From Candidatus Fermentithermobacillaceae bacterium UBA3951 (GTDB lineage: Bacteria > Bacillota > Sulfobacillia > Fermentithermobacillales > Fermentithermobacillaceae), in assembly GCA_002385465.1 (NCBI GenBank), contig DGDN01000012.1, positions 1 to 10,248 on the forward strand: a stretch of 10,248 bases of DNA. Reading direction: 5' to 3'. Below are positions 1-6,120 of the stretch, piece after piece; within the stretch, counting starts at the first letter, position 1; each line of letters opens with the position of its first letter. The position numbers were made by a program, and so were the translations under genes. A model generated the notes under the pieces. That model saw only the letters and a list, made by a program, of their open reading frames with translations, had not been told where the DNA came from and searched no databases.

Positions 1-407
1 AGCCCTTCTTTGTCCAGCATGGAGCTCACCAGTGCCCCGTCTTCCTGAGTCGGAAGGGCTATCTCAAGATGGTGGTTTCGTACGGGCGAAGATATTGAGC
101 CGCGCGCTAAGAACGCTCCTCTCAGGAAGGCCCGCCTGTATGAAGGGTTATCTCGAGGCACATCTTTAGGCACATCTTTAGGCACGTCCTTTGGCGCGTC
201 CGTCCCGCACTGTTTCATCAAGTAGATTAAGCGCCGAGCCAGGAACGGTTCGGCCGGGATTTCGACTCCTCGCCTTTTTCCGCTTCGGAACCTAAGGTAT
301 TTTTGTAGCGCCACCACCTCCCAATAGGCTTGTCTTCGGTTTCTTGGCTTCACCCGGGCCAGTTCCTCTTTGACAGCACGAGAAAAGGTGTCTTTTGAGT
401 CCCTCAA
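1..407 (-). CDS. whiA: WhiA, sporulation/division regulator (N-terminal part only)
   Basis: This gene is cut by the window edge and gives about 135 residues. WhiA proteins are DNA-binding regulators with an N-terminal LAGLIDADG-like domain and a C-terminal helix-turn-helix; they act in sporulation in actinobacteria and in cell division and chromosome segregation in Bacillota. Seen here are the family's N-terminal VKEELARV motif (residues 12-19) and the hallmark LRGAFLARGSIS...HHLEI (about 95-116). The C-terminal helix-turn-helix lies outside the window. The start is taken as TTG at 407-405, the only start that keeps the conserved N-terminus; it overlaps the yvcK stop by four bases (TTGA), and an AGAAGG lies about 13 bases upstream. 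The position after rapZ and yvcK is the classic Bacillota order. An odd run of PKDVP repeats sits at residues 72-84. Confidence 0.93.
   Translation of the reverse strand, partial: MRDSKDTFSRAVKEELARVKPRNRRQAYWEVVALQKYLRFRSGKRRGVEIPAEPFLARRLIYLMKQCGTDAPKDVPKDVPKDVPRDNPSYRRAFLRGAFLARGSISSPVRNHHLEIALPTQEDGALVSSMLDKEG
157..192 (-). repeat. 12-bp tandem microrepeat inside whiA
   Basis: Three 12-bp units lie at 157-168, 169-180 and 181-192. The first two are identical (GGCACATCTTTA on the plus strand) and the third differs at three positions; a more degenerate fourth follows. In the whiA frame they encode successive PKDV units, so the repeat keeps the frame and forms a charged proline-containing linker just before the conserved LRGAFLARG motif. 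Confidence 0.8.
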
Positions 408-1399
408 CTCCCTGATGCGACCTTCTTTCTTCGGATGTTGGAAGTTCCCGCACCCCTAACGAACTGCATTATGGAAACTGCCAGTTTGACCGAGTCGTGC
501 CTGGCCAGATCTCCTCTGGATAGATAGTCTCCCGCCACGACCAAATATCCTCTCTCTATCAAGGCGGCGCGGTCCAGCCGGACCTGGAACCGGCCTTCTT
601 CTGCATATTTGACAGCGGTCTCCTCGGGAGCCTCGGCGGTATTTGCCAGGACCGATGCGAACAAGCGGCCGGCGTGCCTCTCGATAGCGAAGACATGGTC
701 GGATACGGAATAGCCGTCGGTTTCGCCGGGTTGGGTCATGATGTTGCAGACGTAAAGCTTGTGGGATCTTGAGGACGCGATGGCTTCCCTGATGCCGGGC
801 ACCAACAAGTTGGGTATCACCGATGTGTAAAGGCTACCGGGGCCGATGATTATCCCGTCTGCCTCGCCTATGGCCCTCACTGCTTCATCCAGGGCAGGTG
901 GATCCGGGGGCATAACGCTGAGCCTCTTTATGCGCTTCCGGACTTGGGGGATCGCGTATTCACCGAAAACAACCGTTCCGTCTTCCATTTCCGCGCGCAG
1001 GGTGACGTCGCTCAAGGTCGCGGGGAGTACTCTACCTTTCACCGCAAGGATCCTGGACATGGTCCTAACCGCCAGCTGGAAGTCACCGGTCATTTCGGTC
1101 ATGGCGGCGAGAAACAGGTTCCCGAAATTGTGCCCCGCGAGAGCCCCCCGGGCAAAGCGGTGATTGAAGAGGCTGGTCATGTCTGGTTCGGCTTCGGCGA
1201 GAGCCACAAGACAGTTCCGGATATCTCCCGGAGGCAGCATCTTCATATCTTTCCTGAGCTTGCCCGAGCTGCCGCCGTCGTCTGCGACCGTGACGATCGC
1301 CGTGATGTCGGAGTCCAGTGACTTGAGGCCTCTCAGTACGCTGGCCAGTCCGGTACCTCCACCTATGGCTACAATCTTAAGTCTCCCTAGGCAGTTCAA
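404..1399 (-). CDS. yvcK: YvcK-type UDP-sugar-binding gluconeogenesis factor (CofD-like)
   Basis: A 331-residue protein of the YvcK/CofD-like family. YvcK proteins are cytoplasmic, bind UDP-GlcNAc and related UDP-sugars, and link central carbon metabolism to peptidoglycan synthesis and cell shape; in Bacillus the gene is needed for growth on gluconeogenic substrates. Seen are the nucleotide-binding IVAIGGGTGLASVL (9-22), ADDGGSSGKLR (39-49) with PPGDIRNCLVAL (56-67), GHNFGNLFLAAM (89-100), GPGSLYTSVIPNLLVPGI (186-203) and NIMTQPGETDGY (219-230). The length is close to the family norm. The start is TTG at 1399-1397, overlapping the rapZ stop by four bases, with a CGGAGG Shine-Dalgarno inside the last rapZ codons, so translation is probably coupled. 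It lies between rapZ and whiA, the usual order. Confidence 0.96.
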   Translation of the reverse strand: MNCLGRLKIVAIGGGTGLASVLRGLKSLDSDITAIVTVADDGGSSGKLRKDMKMLPPGDIRNCLVALAEAEPDMTSLFNHRFARGALAGHNFGNLFLAAMTEMTGDFQLAVRTMSRILAVKGRVLPATLSDVTLRAEMEDGTVVFGEYAIPQVRKRIKRLSVMPPDPPALDEAVRAIGEADGIIIGPGSLYTSVIPNLLVPGIREAIASSRSHKLYVCNIMTQPGETDGYSVSDHVFAIERHAGRLFASVLANTAEAPEETAVKYAEEGRFQVRLDRAALIERGYLVVAGDYLSRGDLARHDSVKLAVSIMQFVRGAGTSNIRRKKVASGS

Positions 1400-2310
1400 T
1401 GGTCAAGACCTCCGGAAATCCCCCGCTCGATATCCCTATGCTCTACCACAACCGTGTGTTCATTGGCCTCCAGGTGGACCCGGAGAGCCTCTGCCAAAGC
1501 AACTGAACGATGCCTTCCCCCAGTACAGCCTATGGCGATTGTGAGGTGAGATTTCCCTTCATCCACATAAGCGGGCAGAAGAAAGTCCACAAACCTGGTG
1601 AGCCTGCTGAAAAATCCTTTGGCCAGACTGGACTTCAGTACGTAACGACTCACCTTGGGGTCGAGCCCGGTGAGGGGCTTTAAGTCGGCCACATAGTGGG
1701 GGTTTGGAAGGAACCTCACGTCAAAAACCAGATCGGCATCCAGGGGGAGGCCGTACTTGAATCCAAATGTCACTATAGTGATAAGCAGTTTTTGGACTTT
1801 AACCTGCTTGGAGAAAACCTCGATCAGTTGTTTTCTGAGTTCCGACGGGCTTAGGTTGGAAGTGTCCATGATGAGAGTCGCTCTCGACCTAAGGTCGGAC
1901 AGCATGTCGCGTTCATCCCGTATACCCTCGAGGGTGCTTCCCTGAGGTGAAAGTGGGTGGCGCCTCCGGGTTTCCTTGTACCTCCTTACCAGGACGTCGT
2001 CGTCTGCCTCGAGAAACAAGATGGCCGGTTTCACCCCGTCAAGGCTCAGGGTCTCCAAGGCGCCGGACAGGTCTTCGAAAAATTCCCCGCCCCGGACGTC
2101 CACGCCCATTGCGATCTTGGATATTGGTTCCTCAAGTTGCTTTGAGAGCTGTATGAAGGTGGGAATCAGGGCCGGAGGAAGGTTGTCCACGCAATAATAG
2201 CCCAAGTCTTCAAGTGTCCTTAGAGCTTGAGACTTGCCTGCGCCGGAGAGTCCGGTTATGAGGACCAGATTGGCGTTGAAACCTTCCATGGGCTCACCGG
2301 TATCGGACAC
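1396..2310 (-). CDS. rapZ: RapZ/YvcJ nucleotide-binding protein
   Basis: A 304-residue P-loop protein of the RapZ (YvcJ) family. In Escherichia coli RapZ binds glucosamine-6-phosphate and brings RNase E to the small RNA GlmZ, thereby controlling glmS; in Bacillus YvcJ hydrolyses nucleotides and its target is less clear. Seen are a Walker A motif GLSGAGKS (20-27), GYYCVDNLPPALIP (37-50), VDVRGGEFF (70-78), the FLEADDDVLVRRY segment (99-111) followed by KETRRRHPL, DVRFLPNPHY (197-206) and the C-terminal GCTGGRHRSV (261-270). The length is close to the family norm. The start is taken as GTG at 2310 behind a GGTGGGAG-like ribosome site; a second in-frame ATG at codon 8 is possible. It starts 30 bp after the isomerase gene and is coupled to yvcK. 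Because this organism seems to control glmS by a ribozyme, a GlmZ-type role is not implied. Confidence 0.96.
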   Translation of the reverse strand: MSDTGEPMEGFNANLVLITGLSGAGKSQALRTLEDLGYYCVDNLPPALIPTFIQLSKQLEEPISKIAMGVDVRGGEFFEDLSGALETLSLDGVKPAILFLEADDDVLVRRYKETRRRHPLSPQGSTLEGIRDERDMLSDLRSRATLIMDTSNLSPSELRKQLIEVFSKQVKVQKLLITIVTFGFKYGLPLDADLVFDVRFLPNPHYVADLKPLTGLDPKVSRYVLKSSLAKGFFSRLTRFVDFLLPAYVDEGKSHLTIAIGCTGGRHRSVALAEALRVHLEANEHTVVVEHRDIERGISGGLDH

Positions 2311-2340
2311 TCTCCCACCTCGATTCTCGTCTCTCGGCGA

Positions 2341-3153
2341 TTACTGTCCGGCAGGCACCCCCAGTTCGGCCCACAGACTTGCTTGGCGCGACGGCCTCAC
2401 CAGGAAGCCAAGATCGGCGCCCTCTTGCCATGCCCTGTACATGCTTTCTCCTTGCTTGAGTCCGATCTCCGGGTAGTCCCTGGGCTTCGCGAGTCTTGGC
2501 TTGGGATGCTCACCGTAGCTGTCGTTAGGCATGAATATGCTCTGACCTTTGTATTCAACGTCGTAGAATGCCAACCCTTTACGCAGCCTCACGGGGTCGT
2601 AAACCGACTGGAAGTCTCTGGCGATCCAGTTGGCCAAGACCAGGGGGACGTCGCCCGGGTTCACCGTCACGTGGCCGTAGAAAGGTGGTATCAAAAGGAT
2701 GTCGCCTTCTGCGAAGTCGGCAACCACGAAATCATCAACTTGCCCGCTCACTTCGCCCCCGCGTTGCATGAGGAAGTGGGCTCTGCCGTAAAGGACCTGG
2801 TAGATCTCGGGATAAGTCCAAGGGTGGCCCGGGGCTTTCGGATGGTAATGACCGAGGGTCTTAACGTACTCCGACCCGATCTTGCCCGGGTAGATGACTG
2901 TGATGTCATACCTGAGCCCTGTGTCCTCCATGGCCCGGCGGTCGGAGATGAGTCCCGTCCCGCGGTACATGAGGTACAGGGGGTCAGGGCCCGGTTCGCC
3001 GGGGTATAAGAGCACCTGGCTGAGGTCCTCCAAGCGTCTCACCGCCGGCTCAGGGGCTAATACGCCTTCTCCAAAGACGAGCCTGCCGTCTTCTCCCAGG
3101 GATACCTCAAAGCCGGCCAAACGTGCTAGCGATACACTGCTACGGTCTGCCAT
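2341..3153 (-). CDS. pgiA: Cupin-type glucose-6-phosphate isomerase
   Basis: A 270-residue cupin-type (archaeal-type, metal-dependent) glucose-6-phosphate isomerase, interconverting glucose-6-phosphate and fructose-6-phosphate in the cytoplasm. It is unrelated in fold to the usual bacterial Pgi. Seen are DITVIYPGKIG (83-93), the first cupin motif TLGHYHP (99-105) with TYPEIYQVLYGRAHFLMQ (113-130), and a second cupin motif IPPFYGHVTVNPGD (155-168). The expected metal ligands are H102, H104, E116 and H161. The protein is longer than the roughly 190 residues of the best-known archaeal enzymes, with about 60 extra residues before the core and a C-terminal tail. I prefer ATG at 3153 to the in-frame GTG at 3162 because AAGAAGGG lies 8 bases before the ATG. 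It sits 35 bp after the pyruvate-kinase-domain gene and 30 bp before rapZ. Confidence 0.88.
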   Translation of the reverse strand: MADRSSVSLARLAGFEVSLGEDGRLVFGEGVLAPEPAVRRLEDLSQVLLYPGEPGPDPLYLMYRGTGLISDRRAMEDTGLRYDITVIYPGKIGSEYVKTLGHYHPKAPGHPWTYPEIYQVLYGRAHFLMQRGGEVSGQVDDFVVADFAEGDILLIPPFYGHVTVNPGDVPLVLANWIARDFQSVYDPVRLRKGLAFYDVEYKGQSIFMPNDSYGEHPKPRLAKPRDYPEIGLKQGESMYRAWQEGADLGFLVRPSRQASLWAELGVPAGQ

Positions 3154-3161
3154 TGGCGCCA

Positions 3162-3169
3162 CCCTTCTT
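3162..3169 (-). promoter_or_regulatory. Ribosome binding site deciding the pgiA start
   Basis: On the minus strand AAGAAGGG lies 8 bases before the ATG at 3153-3151. It directly abuts the alternative GTG at 3162-3160, so it can only serve the ATG well. Confidence 0.65.
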
Positions 3170-3188
3170 TTCAGTGCTTGACGTTAGG

Positions 3189-3746
3189 TTATCCTCGAGG
3201 GTTCCTCGGTTTGCAGATGATCTCCAGGACTTGCGTCTCAAAGAACGTTTTGGCGTGCGACGGCACGAGGACCACTGCGGTGTCTGCTCCTCTTCCTGAG
3301 CCTCCTACGGAGACTACCGGCTCACCGTAAGGTATGAGGCCTGCATCCAGCGCCATAACCGCAATTTCTACGGCTACCTTTACTCCTTGCGAGAACATAC
3401 GCAGGGTGTCTGCAATTATCCCTCCCACATACAAGCCGCCCTGCTTCTGGGTAATGGCCCTTTCCACATTGGCGAGTAGGTGAGTTGTAGTGAGGACCGA
3501 AACTCCGGCTTCCTTGAGTTCCTGTCGCGTGTCGGGCCCCATTTCGTCTATTCCGGGCCCTCTAAATCCGACGTGGTGGGTGACGCACACAACATTGAGG
3601 TCCTTGCCTATAAAATGCCTTGCGGTGAAGCCGGTATTGGACGCCACGACGATGTGTTTGATGCCTGCCTCCTTGGCTCGCGCCAGCGCCAAGCGGGCAG
3701 TCTCTTCGGTATTCTCTTTCCCTCTCGAAGCGAAATAGACCGTCAT
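3189..3746 (-). CDS. Stand-alone pyruvate kinase C-terminal (alpha/beta) domain protein
   Basis: A 185-residue protein matching the C-terminal alpha/beta domain of pyruvate kinase without the catalytic barrel. In full-length pyruvate kinases this domain carries allosteric sugar-phosphate sites; free-standing versions occur in archaea and anaerobic Bacillota and have no settled function. Seen are NTEETARLALARAKEAG (12-28), the phosphate-loop-like VASNTGFTAR (34-43), VVCVTHHVGF (52-61) and a glycine-rich GGSGRGADTAVVLVP (148-162). There is no signal peptide or membrane segment. The ATG at 3746 overlaps the regulator's stop by four bases (ATGA), with GAGAGGAG about 10 bases upstream, so the two are probably translated together. 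Followed by a glucose-6-phosphate isomerase, it may sense or bind a phosphorylated metabolite; that role is inference. Confidence 0.85.
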   Translation of the reverse strand: MTVYFASRGKENTEETARLALARAKEAGIKHIVVASNTGFTARHFIGKDLNVVCVTHHVGFRGPGIDEMGPDTRQELKEAGVSVLTTTHLLANVERAITQKQGGLYVGGIIADTLRMFSQGVKVAVEIAVMALDAGLIPYGEPVVSVGGSGRGADTAVVLVPSHAKTFFETQVLEIICKPRNPRG

Positions 3747-5680
3747 TGGGTTTCATCTCCTCTCGATTGTGTTGATTTCGCGGGGCTCAAGAGCGAACAT
3801 TCCCTATGGAGCTCCCTTATGTCCCAACGCTGCTTCTCGTATATTTGAAACGCTCGCCTTTCCATGAGGCGTTCTTCTTGAGTGTTGCCCATGTCCTTGA
3901 ACACCTGAGAAAGCCATAGCGCCGCGCACGCCAGGTCCCGCTGGGCCCCTTCCCTCTGGAAACAGGCTACCGCTTGCCTCCCCGAGTCTGCGGCCTCAGA
4001 AAGCCTGCCGGCGTTCTTGTCTATGCAACCTCTTATGAGGCATACCCACCCTCTTTCGCGGTTGGCTTGCTCATCGATGTGAGCCAAGGCTTCGTCGGCA
4101 AGCCGCTGGGCTTCTTTTGTCTTGCCCTCCCTGAGGGCCACTTTTGCCAGCTCAACGAGCCCTGATACCCAGGCAGGTTTGCGTCCTAACGATCTGTGCA
4201 TGTCGTAAGCCTGGGTAAGGTATTTCAGGGCGCCGTCCATGTCGTCGTGGCGGTACATGATCATACCCAGGTTGTGCAAGGCGCTGGCAATCTCTTCGGG
4301 CTTCAGGTCTTCGCCTCGTTCGATGCAGCGGAGGAAGTGGTCGCGTGCTCTTGTCCAACTACGTCTCTCGTATTCAATGAGCCCCATCAGGAGAGACGTG
4401 TGTGTCATCACGCGTTCAACCTCAGGTCCGCTGCGGCGGCCTGCCCACCTTCGTGCTTCGTCAAGGGCGTTTTCGGCTTCTCCCAGTTTTCCGCGCTGCA
4501 AGCTAATATTTGCCAGGTTTATGAGGAGCGGTCCATATAGGTCCGAGTCTAGTGAGGAGTTCTGGAGGCCCCTCTTGTACCAGGCGGCGGCTGCGTCTAG
4601 GTCGTAGGCCGCGAACCATGCGCCGATCCGGGTGCACGCGGACTCGATGTGTTTGGTGCGCCCCACTGCTTTGAGGGTTGAGTAGGCATTCTCGGCGAGT
4701 TCGGTTGCCGTGTCAAGTTTCTTGGCCAGCACCGATAGGTAGGCAGCCTCCAGGAGGCACCTCCCTTTGTCGTACGGCCGTTCAAGGATGCCGTGGATGA
4801 CGGCCGCCTTGTGCCATGAATCCGCCGCCTCCTCATAGAGGCCGTTCTCGCAGAAAGCCGCGGCAGCCTTCTCAAAGTAGACGACTGCTTCATCGTCCAG
4901 CATGGCTTTCATCAAGGTATCTGCCAAGTTTCTAAGAAAGAAGGGACCTTCGTCCGGGTAAAGCTCCATGGCTCTCGCGAGGTCCCGGTAGACCTGTCTG
5001 AGTTTCGCCTGGCTGAAAAGGGAAGAAGTCGGAGCGTAAGGATTGGCCACCCTGTACCTTGAGCAGCTTACGTCCTCAATGATGGACAGGACTCCCTTGT
5101 CTCTAAGGCTTTTCGTGACCCTCGCGAAGTCCTCGCCCTCAAGGCCTGCTATGGCCTTCACCCATTCGGACCTGGCGTCGTCTCCCGCTGTGGATATAAG
5201 AGCCAGGAGACGGATCTCTTCCTCAGTGAGATCCATGGTATCGGAGACCCTCGCGGAATCGTCCCGTGCAAACTCCTCCAAGAGCTCGGACAAGAAATAC
5301 CTCACGCTCTGGGCATCCCTGTCGCTGAGCGTACCTAGGACCACATAAAAGGCGTTTCTCTTGTGGCTCAGGTGGGACTTCATTAAGAAAACCTCGATAA
5401 GGTCTTTCAGCTCATGCCTTTGGGAATCGGTGAAGACAGGAGACGGGTCATCCAGGCTCTGGATAGGTTGGTGTTCCGAGTAAAGGAGAGACAAAGGGAC
5501 ATTGAGAACTGAAGATATCCTGTCCTTGTACTCGTCGCTCAGGTTCTTACGGGTGCCGTTTAGGACAAGGGAGAGGTATGACTCAGAGAGGCCGATCCTG
5601 GCTGCAAGGTCCTTGATCCGGATGTTTCTCTGAGCCAAGAGCCGTCTTACGTTCTTGGCAAAGATCTCGATTGAGGCCAT
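3743..5680 (-). CDS. Xre-type HTH regulator with C-terminal TPR repeats, candidate peptide receptor
   Basis: A 645-residue protein. Residues 1-66 form an Xre/Cro-type DNA-binding domain with the helix-turn-helix at about 24-42 (DLAARIGLSESYLSLVLNG). Residues about 150-212 look like a second, winged-helix-like unit (LTEEEIRLLALIS...LRDKGVLSII...RYRVANP). From about 225 to 625 the protein is almost wholly helical TPR-type repeats, clear in NLANISLQRGKLGEAENALDEA (388-409, quoted only in outline) and HNLGMIMYRHDDMDGALKYL (469-488). There are no membrane segments. HTH-plus-TPR is the layout of RRNPP receptors (PlcR, NprR, Rgg, PrgX), which bind short imported peptides; it is longer than most of them, nearer to large HTH-TPR proteins of unknown ligand. 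The ATG at 5680 has AAGGGAG 5 bases upstream. A secreted peptide gene lies 93 bp upstream on the same strand and is the natural candidate ligand, which is inference. Confidence 0.88.
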   Translation of the reverse strand: MASIEIFAKNVRRLLAQRNIRIKDLAARIGLSESYLSLVLNGTRKNLSDEYKDRISSVLNVPLSLLYSEHQPIQSLDDPSPVFTDSQRHELKDLIEVFLMKSHLSHKRNAFYVVLGTLSDRDAQSVRYFLSELLEEFARDDSARVSDTMDLTEEEIRLLALISTAGDDARSEWVKAIAGLEGEDFARVTKSLRDKGVLSIIEDVSCSRYRVANPYAPTSSLFSQAKLRQVYRDLARAMELYPDEGPFFLRNLADTLMKAMLDDEAVVYFEKAAAAFCENGLYEEAADSWHKAAVIHGILERPYDKGRCLLEAAYLSVLAKKLDTATELAENAYSTLKAVGRTKHIESACTRIGAWFAAYDLDAAAAWYKRGLQNSSLDSDLYGPLLINLANISLQRGKLGEAENALDEARRWAGRRSGPEVERVMTHTSLLMGLIEYERRSWTRARDHFLRCIERGEDLKPEEIASALHNLGMIMYRHDDMDGALKYLTQAYDMHRSLGRKPAWVSGLVELAKVALREGKTKEAQRLADEALAHIDEQANRERGWVCLIRGCIDKNAGRLSEAADSGRQAVACFQREGAQRDLACAALWLSQVFKDMGNTQEERLMERRAFQIYEKQRWDIRELHRECSLLSPAKSTQSRGDETQ

Positions 5681-5700
5681 GTTTTACTCCCTTAAGCAGG

Positions 5701-5732
5701 CAAAAAGACACCGGGATTGAGGAATTCCCGGT
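5701..5732 (-). terminator. Intrinsic terminator/attenuator between peptide and regulator genes
   Basis: On the minus strand ACCGGGA (5732-5726) pairs with TCCCGGT (5716-5710) over a 9-base loop, and then gtcTTTTTG follows (T run 5706-5702). It lies after the peptide stop and ends about 8 bases before the regulator's Shine-Dalgarno. A modest 7-bp stem with a short T tract suggests partial termination, giving more peptide message than regulator message. Confidence 0.75.
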
Positions 5733-5748
5733 TCCTACATCTGGGAGT

Positions 5749-5777
5749 ATTCTACCAGCTTATGCGGTGCGAGTCAC
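5749..5777 (-). promoter_or_regulatory. Possible promoter for the regulator operon
   Basis: On the minus strand GTGACT (5777-5772, 4/6 match to the -35 consensus), a 17-base spacer and TAGAAT (5754-5749, 5/6 match to -10) resemble a sigma-A promoter. It overlaps the peptide stop codon. Transcription would start near 5742 and run through the hairpin at 5732-5710, making that hairpin a leader attenuator. This is motif evidence only. Confidence 0.35.
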
Positions 5778-6013
5778 CCAGAGACAGTATTGTTCACCGG
5801 TGGCGGGAACGGCGGAATGATGGGCGGCGGATATACCGGTCCGTCTGCCACCACAACTATGCTATTGCAATCGGGTGGCGGGAACGGCGGGATGATGGGC
5901 GGCGGGTATACCGGTCCGTCTGCCAGCGTGGGTTCTACGGTGAACGTGCGCATCGCTGTCCCCAAGCCGAACAGGCAGGCGAGGACAAGGAGTAGAACCA
6001 TGAACTTCTTCAT
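5774..6013 (-). CDS. Small secreted proline-rich peptide precursor with two repeated cassettes
   Basis: A 79-residue precursor that I cannot assign to a named family. A positively charged N-terminus and hydrophobic core, MKKFMVLLLVLACLFGLGTA (1-20), form a signal sequence with a possible signal-peptidase site after GTA. The rest contains two exact copies of ADGPVYPPPIIPPFPPP at 31-47 and 56-72, separated by DCNSIVVV and ending VNNTVSG. A single cysteine (49) lies between the copies. The start is ATG at 6013, chosen because AAGGAGGTG lies 8 bases upstream; a longer frame starting 48 bases earlier has no such support. It is directly upstream of an HTH-TPR regulator on the same strand and ends with a terminator hairpin. 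A signal sequence plus repeated short segment beside a TPR regulator fits a pheromone precursor. Alternatives are a secreted structural peptide or an antimicrobial; no maturation enzyme or exporter gene is adjacent. Confidence 0.75.
   Translation of the reverse strand: MKKFMVLLLVLACLFGLGTAMRTFTVEPTLADGPVYPPPIIPPFPPPDCNSIVVVADGPVYPPPIIPPFPPPVNNTVSG
5799..5925 (-). repeat. Two 52-bp direct repeats, period 75 bp
   Basis: Copies at 5799-5850 and 5874-5925 match at 50 of 52 bases. They encode the two identical 17-residue cassettes of the peptide precursor, with 23 bp of unrelated sequence between them. The two differences change TAC to TAT (Tyr) and ATC to ATT (Ile) in the minus-strand frame and are silent. 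Confidence 0.95.
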
Positions 6014-6021
6014 GTCTGTAA

Positions 6022-6030
6022 CACCTCCTT
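6022..6030 (-). promoter_or_regulatory. Strong ribosome binding site of the peptide gene
   Basis: The minus strand reads AAGGAGGTG, a near-perfect anti-16S match, 8 bases before the ATG at 6013. It settles both the coding strand of the repeat region and the start codon, and it predicts high translation of the peptide. Confidence 0.85.
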
Positions 6031-6087
6031 GATATTCTGTGAGAACAGTCCGCTCAACCATTGCCCTCTAGTCTCCGCGCGGTGCCC

Positions 6088-6120
6088 AAAAAAGGAGGGG
6101 CAGCAAACCCAGGCTGCCCC
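6088..6120 (-). terminator. Strong intrinsic terminator upstream of the peptide gene
   Basis: On the minus strand GGGGCAGC (6120-6113), an 8-base loop and GCTGCCCC (6104-6097) form a GC-rich 8-bp hairpin, followed by tcc and six T residues (6093-6088). Plus-strand transcripts would have no T tract, so it works on the minus strand. No coding gene precedes it in that direction, so it either ends an unrecognised RNA or acts as an attenuator in the leader of the peptide-regulator operon. Confidence 0.8.

Noticed and set aside
2227..3009. 260-residue plus-strand open frame
   Set aside because: It lies opposite the well-supported cupin isomerase and rapZ genes; its length reflects their codon bias.
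5799..5925. CRISPR-like direct repeats
   Set aside because: There are only two copies, 52 bp with a 23-bp spacer, in frame within a coding gene and with no cas genes.
5975..5986. VLAC as a lipoprotein cleavage box in the peptide precursor
   Set aside because: The cysteine is only at residue 13, the position before the Ala is Leu, and the hydrophobic stretch continues beyond it; a signal-peptidase I site after residue 20 fits better.
5790..6032. Glycine-rich plus-strand frame across the peptide repeats
   Set aside because: It is antisense to a frame with a strong ribosome site and signal sequence; its own TTG start has no Shine-Dalgarno.
6025..6053. TTGAGC-17-TATCAA as promoter of the peptide gene
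   Set aside because: The -10 abuts the ribosome site, so transcription would start inside it and remove it.
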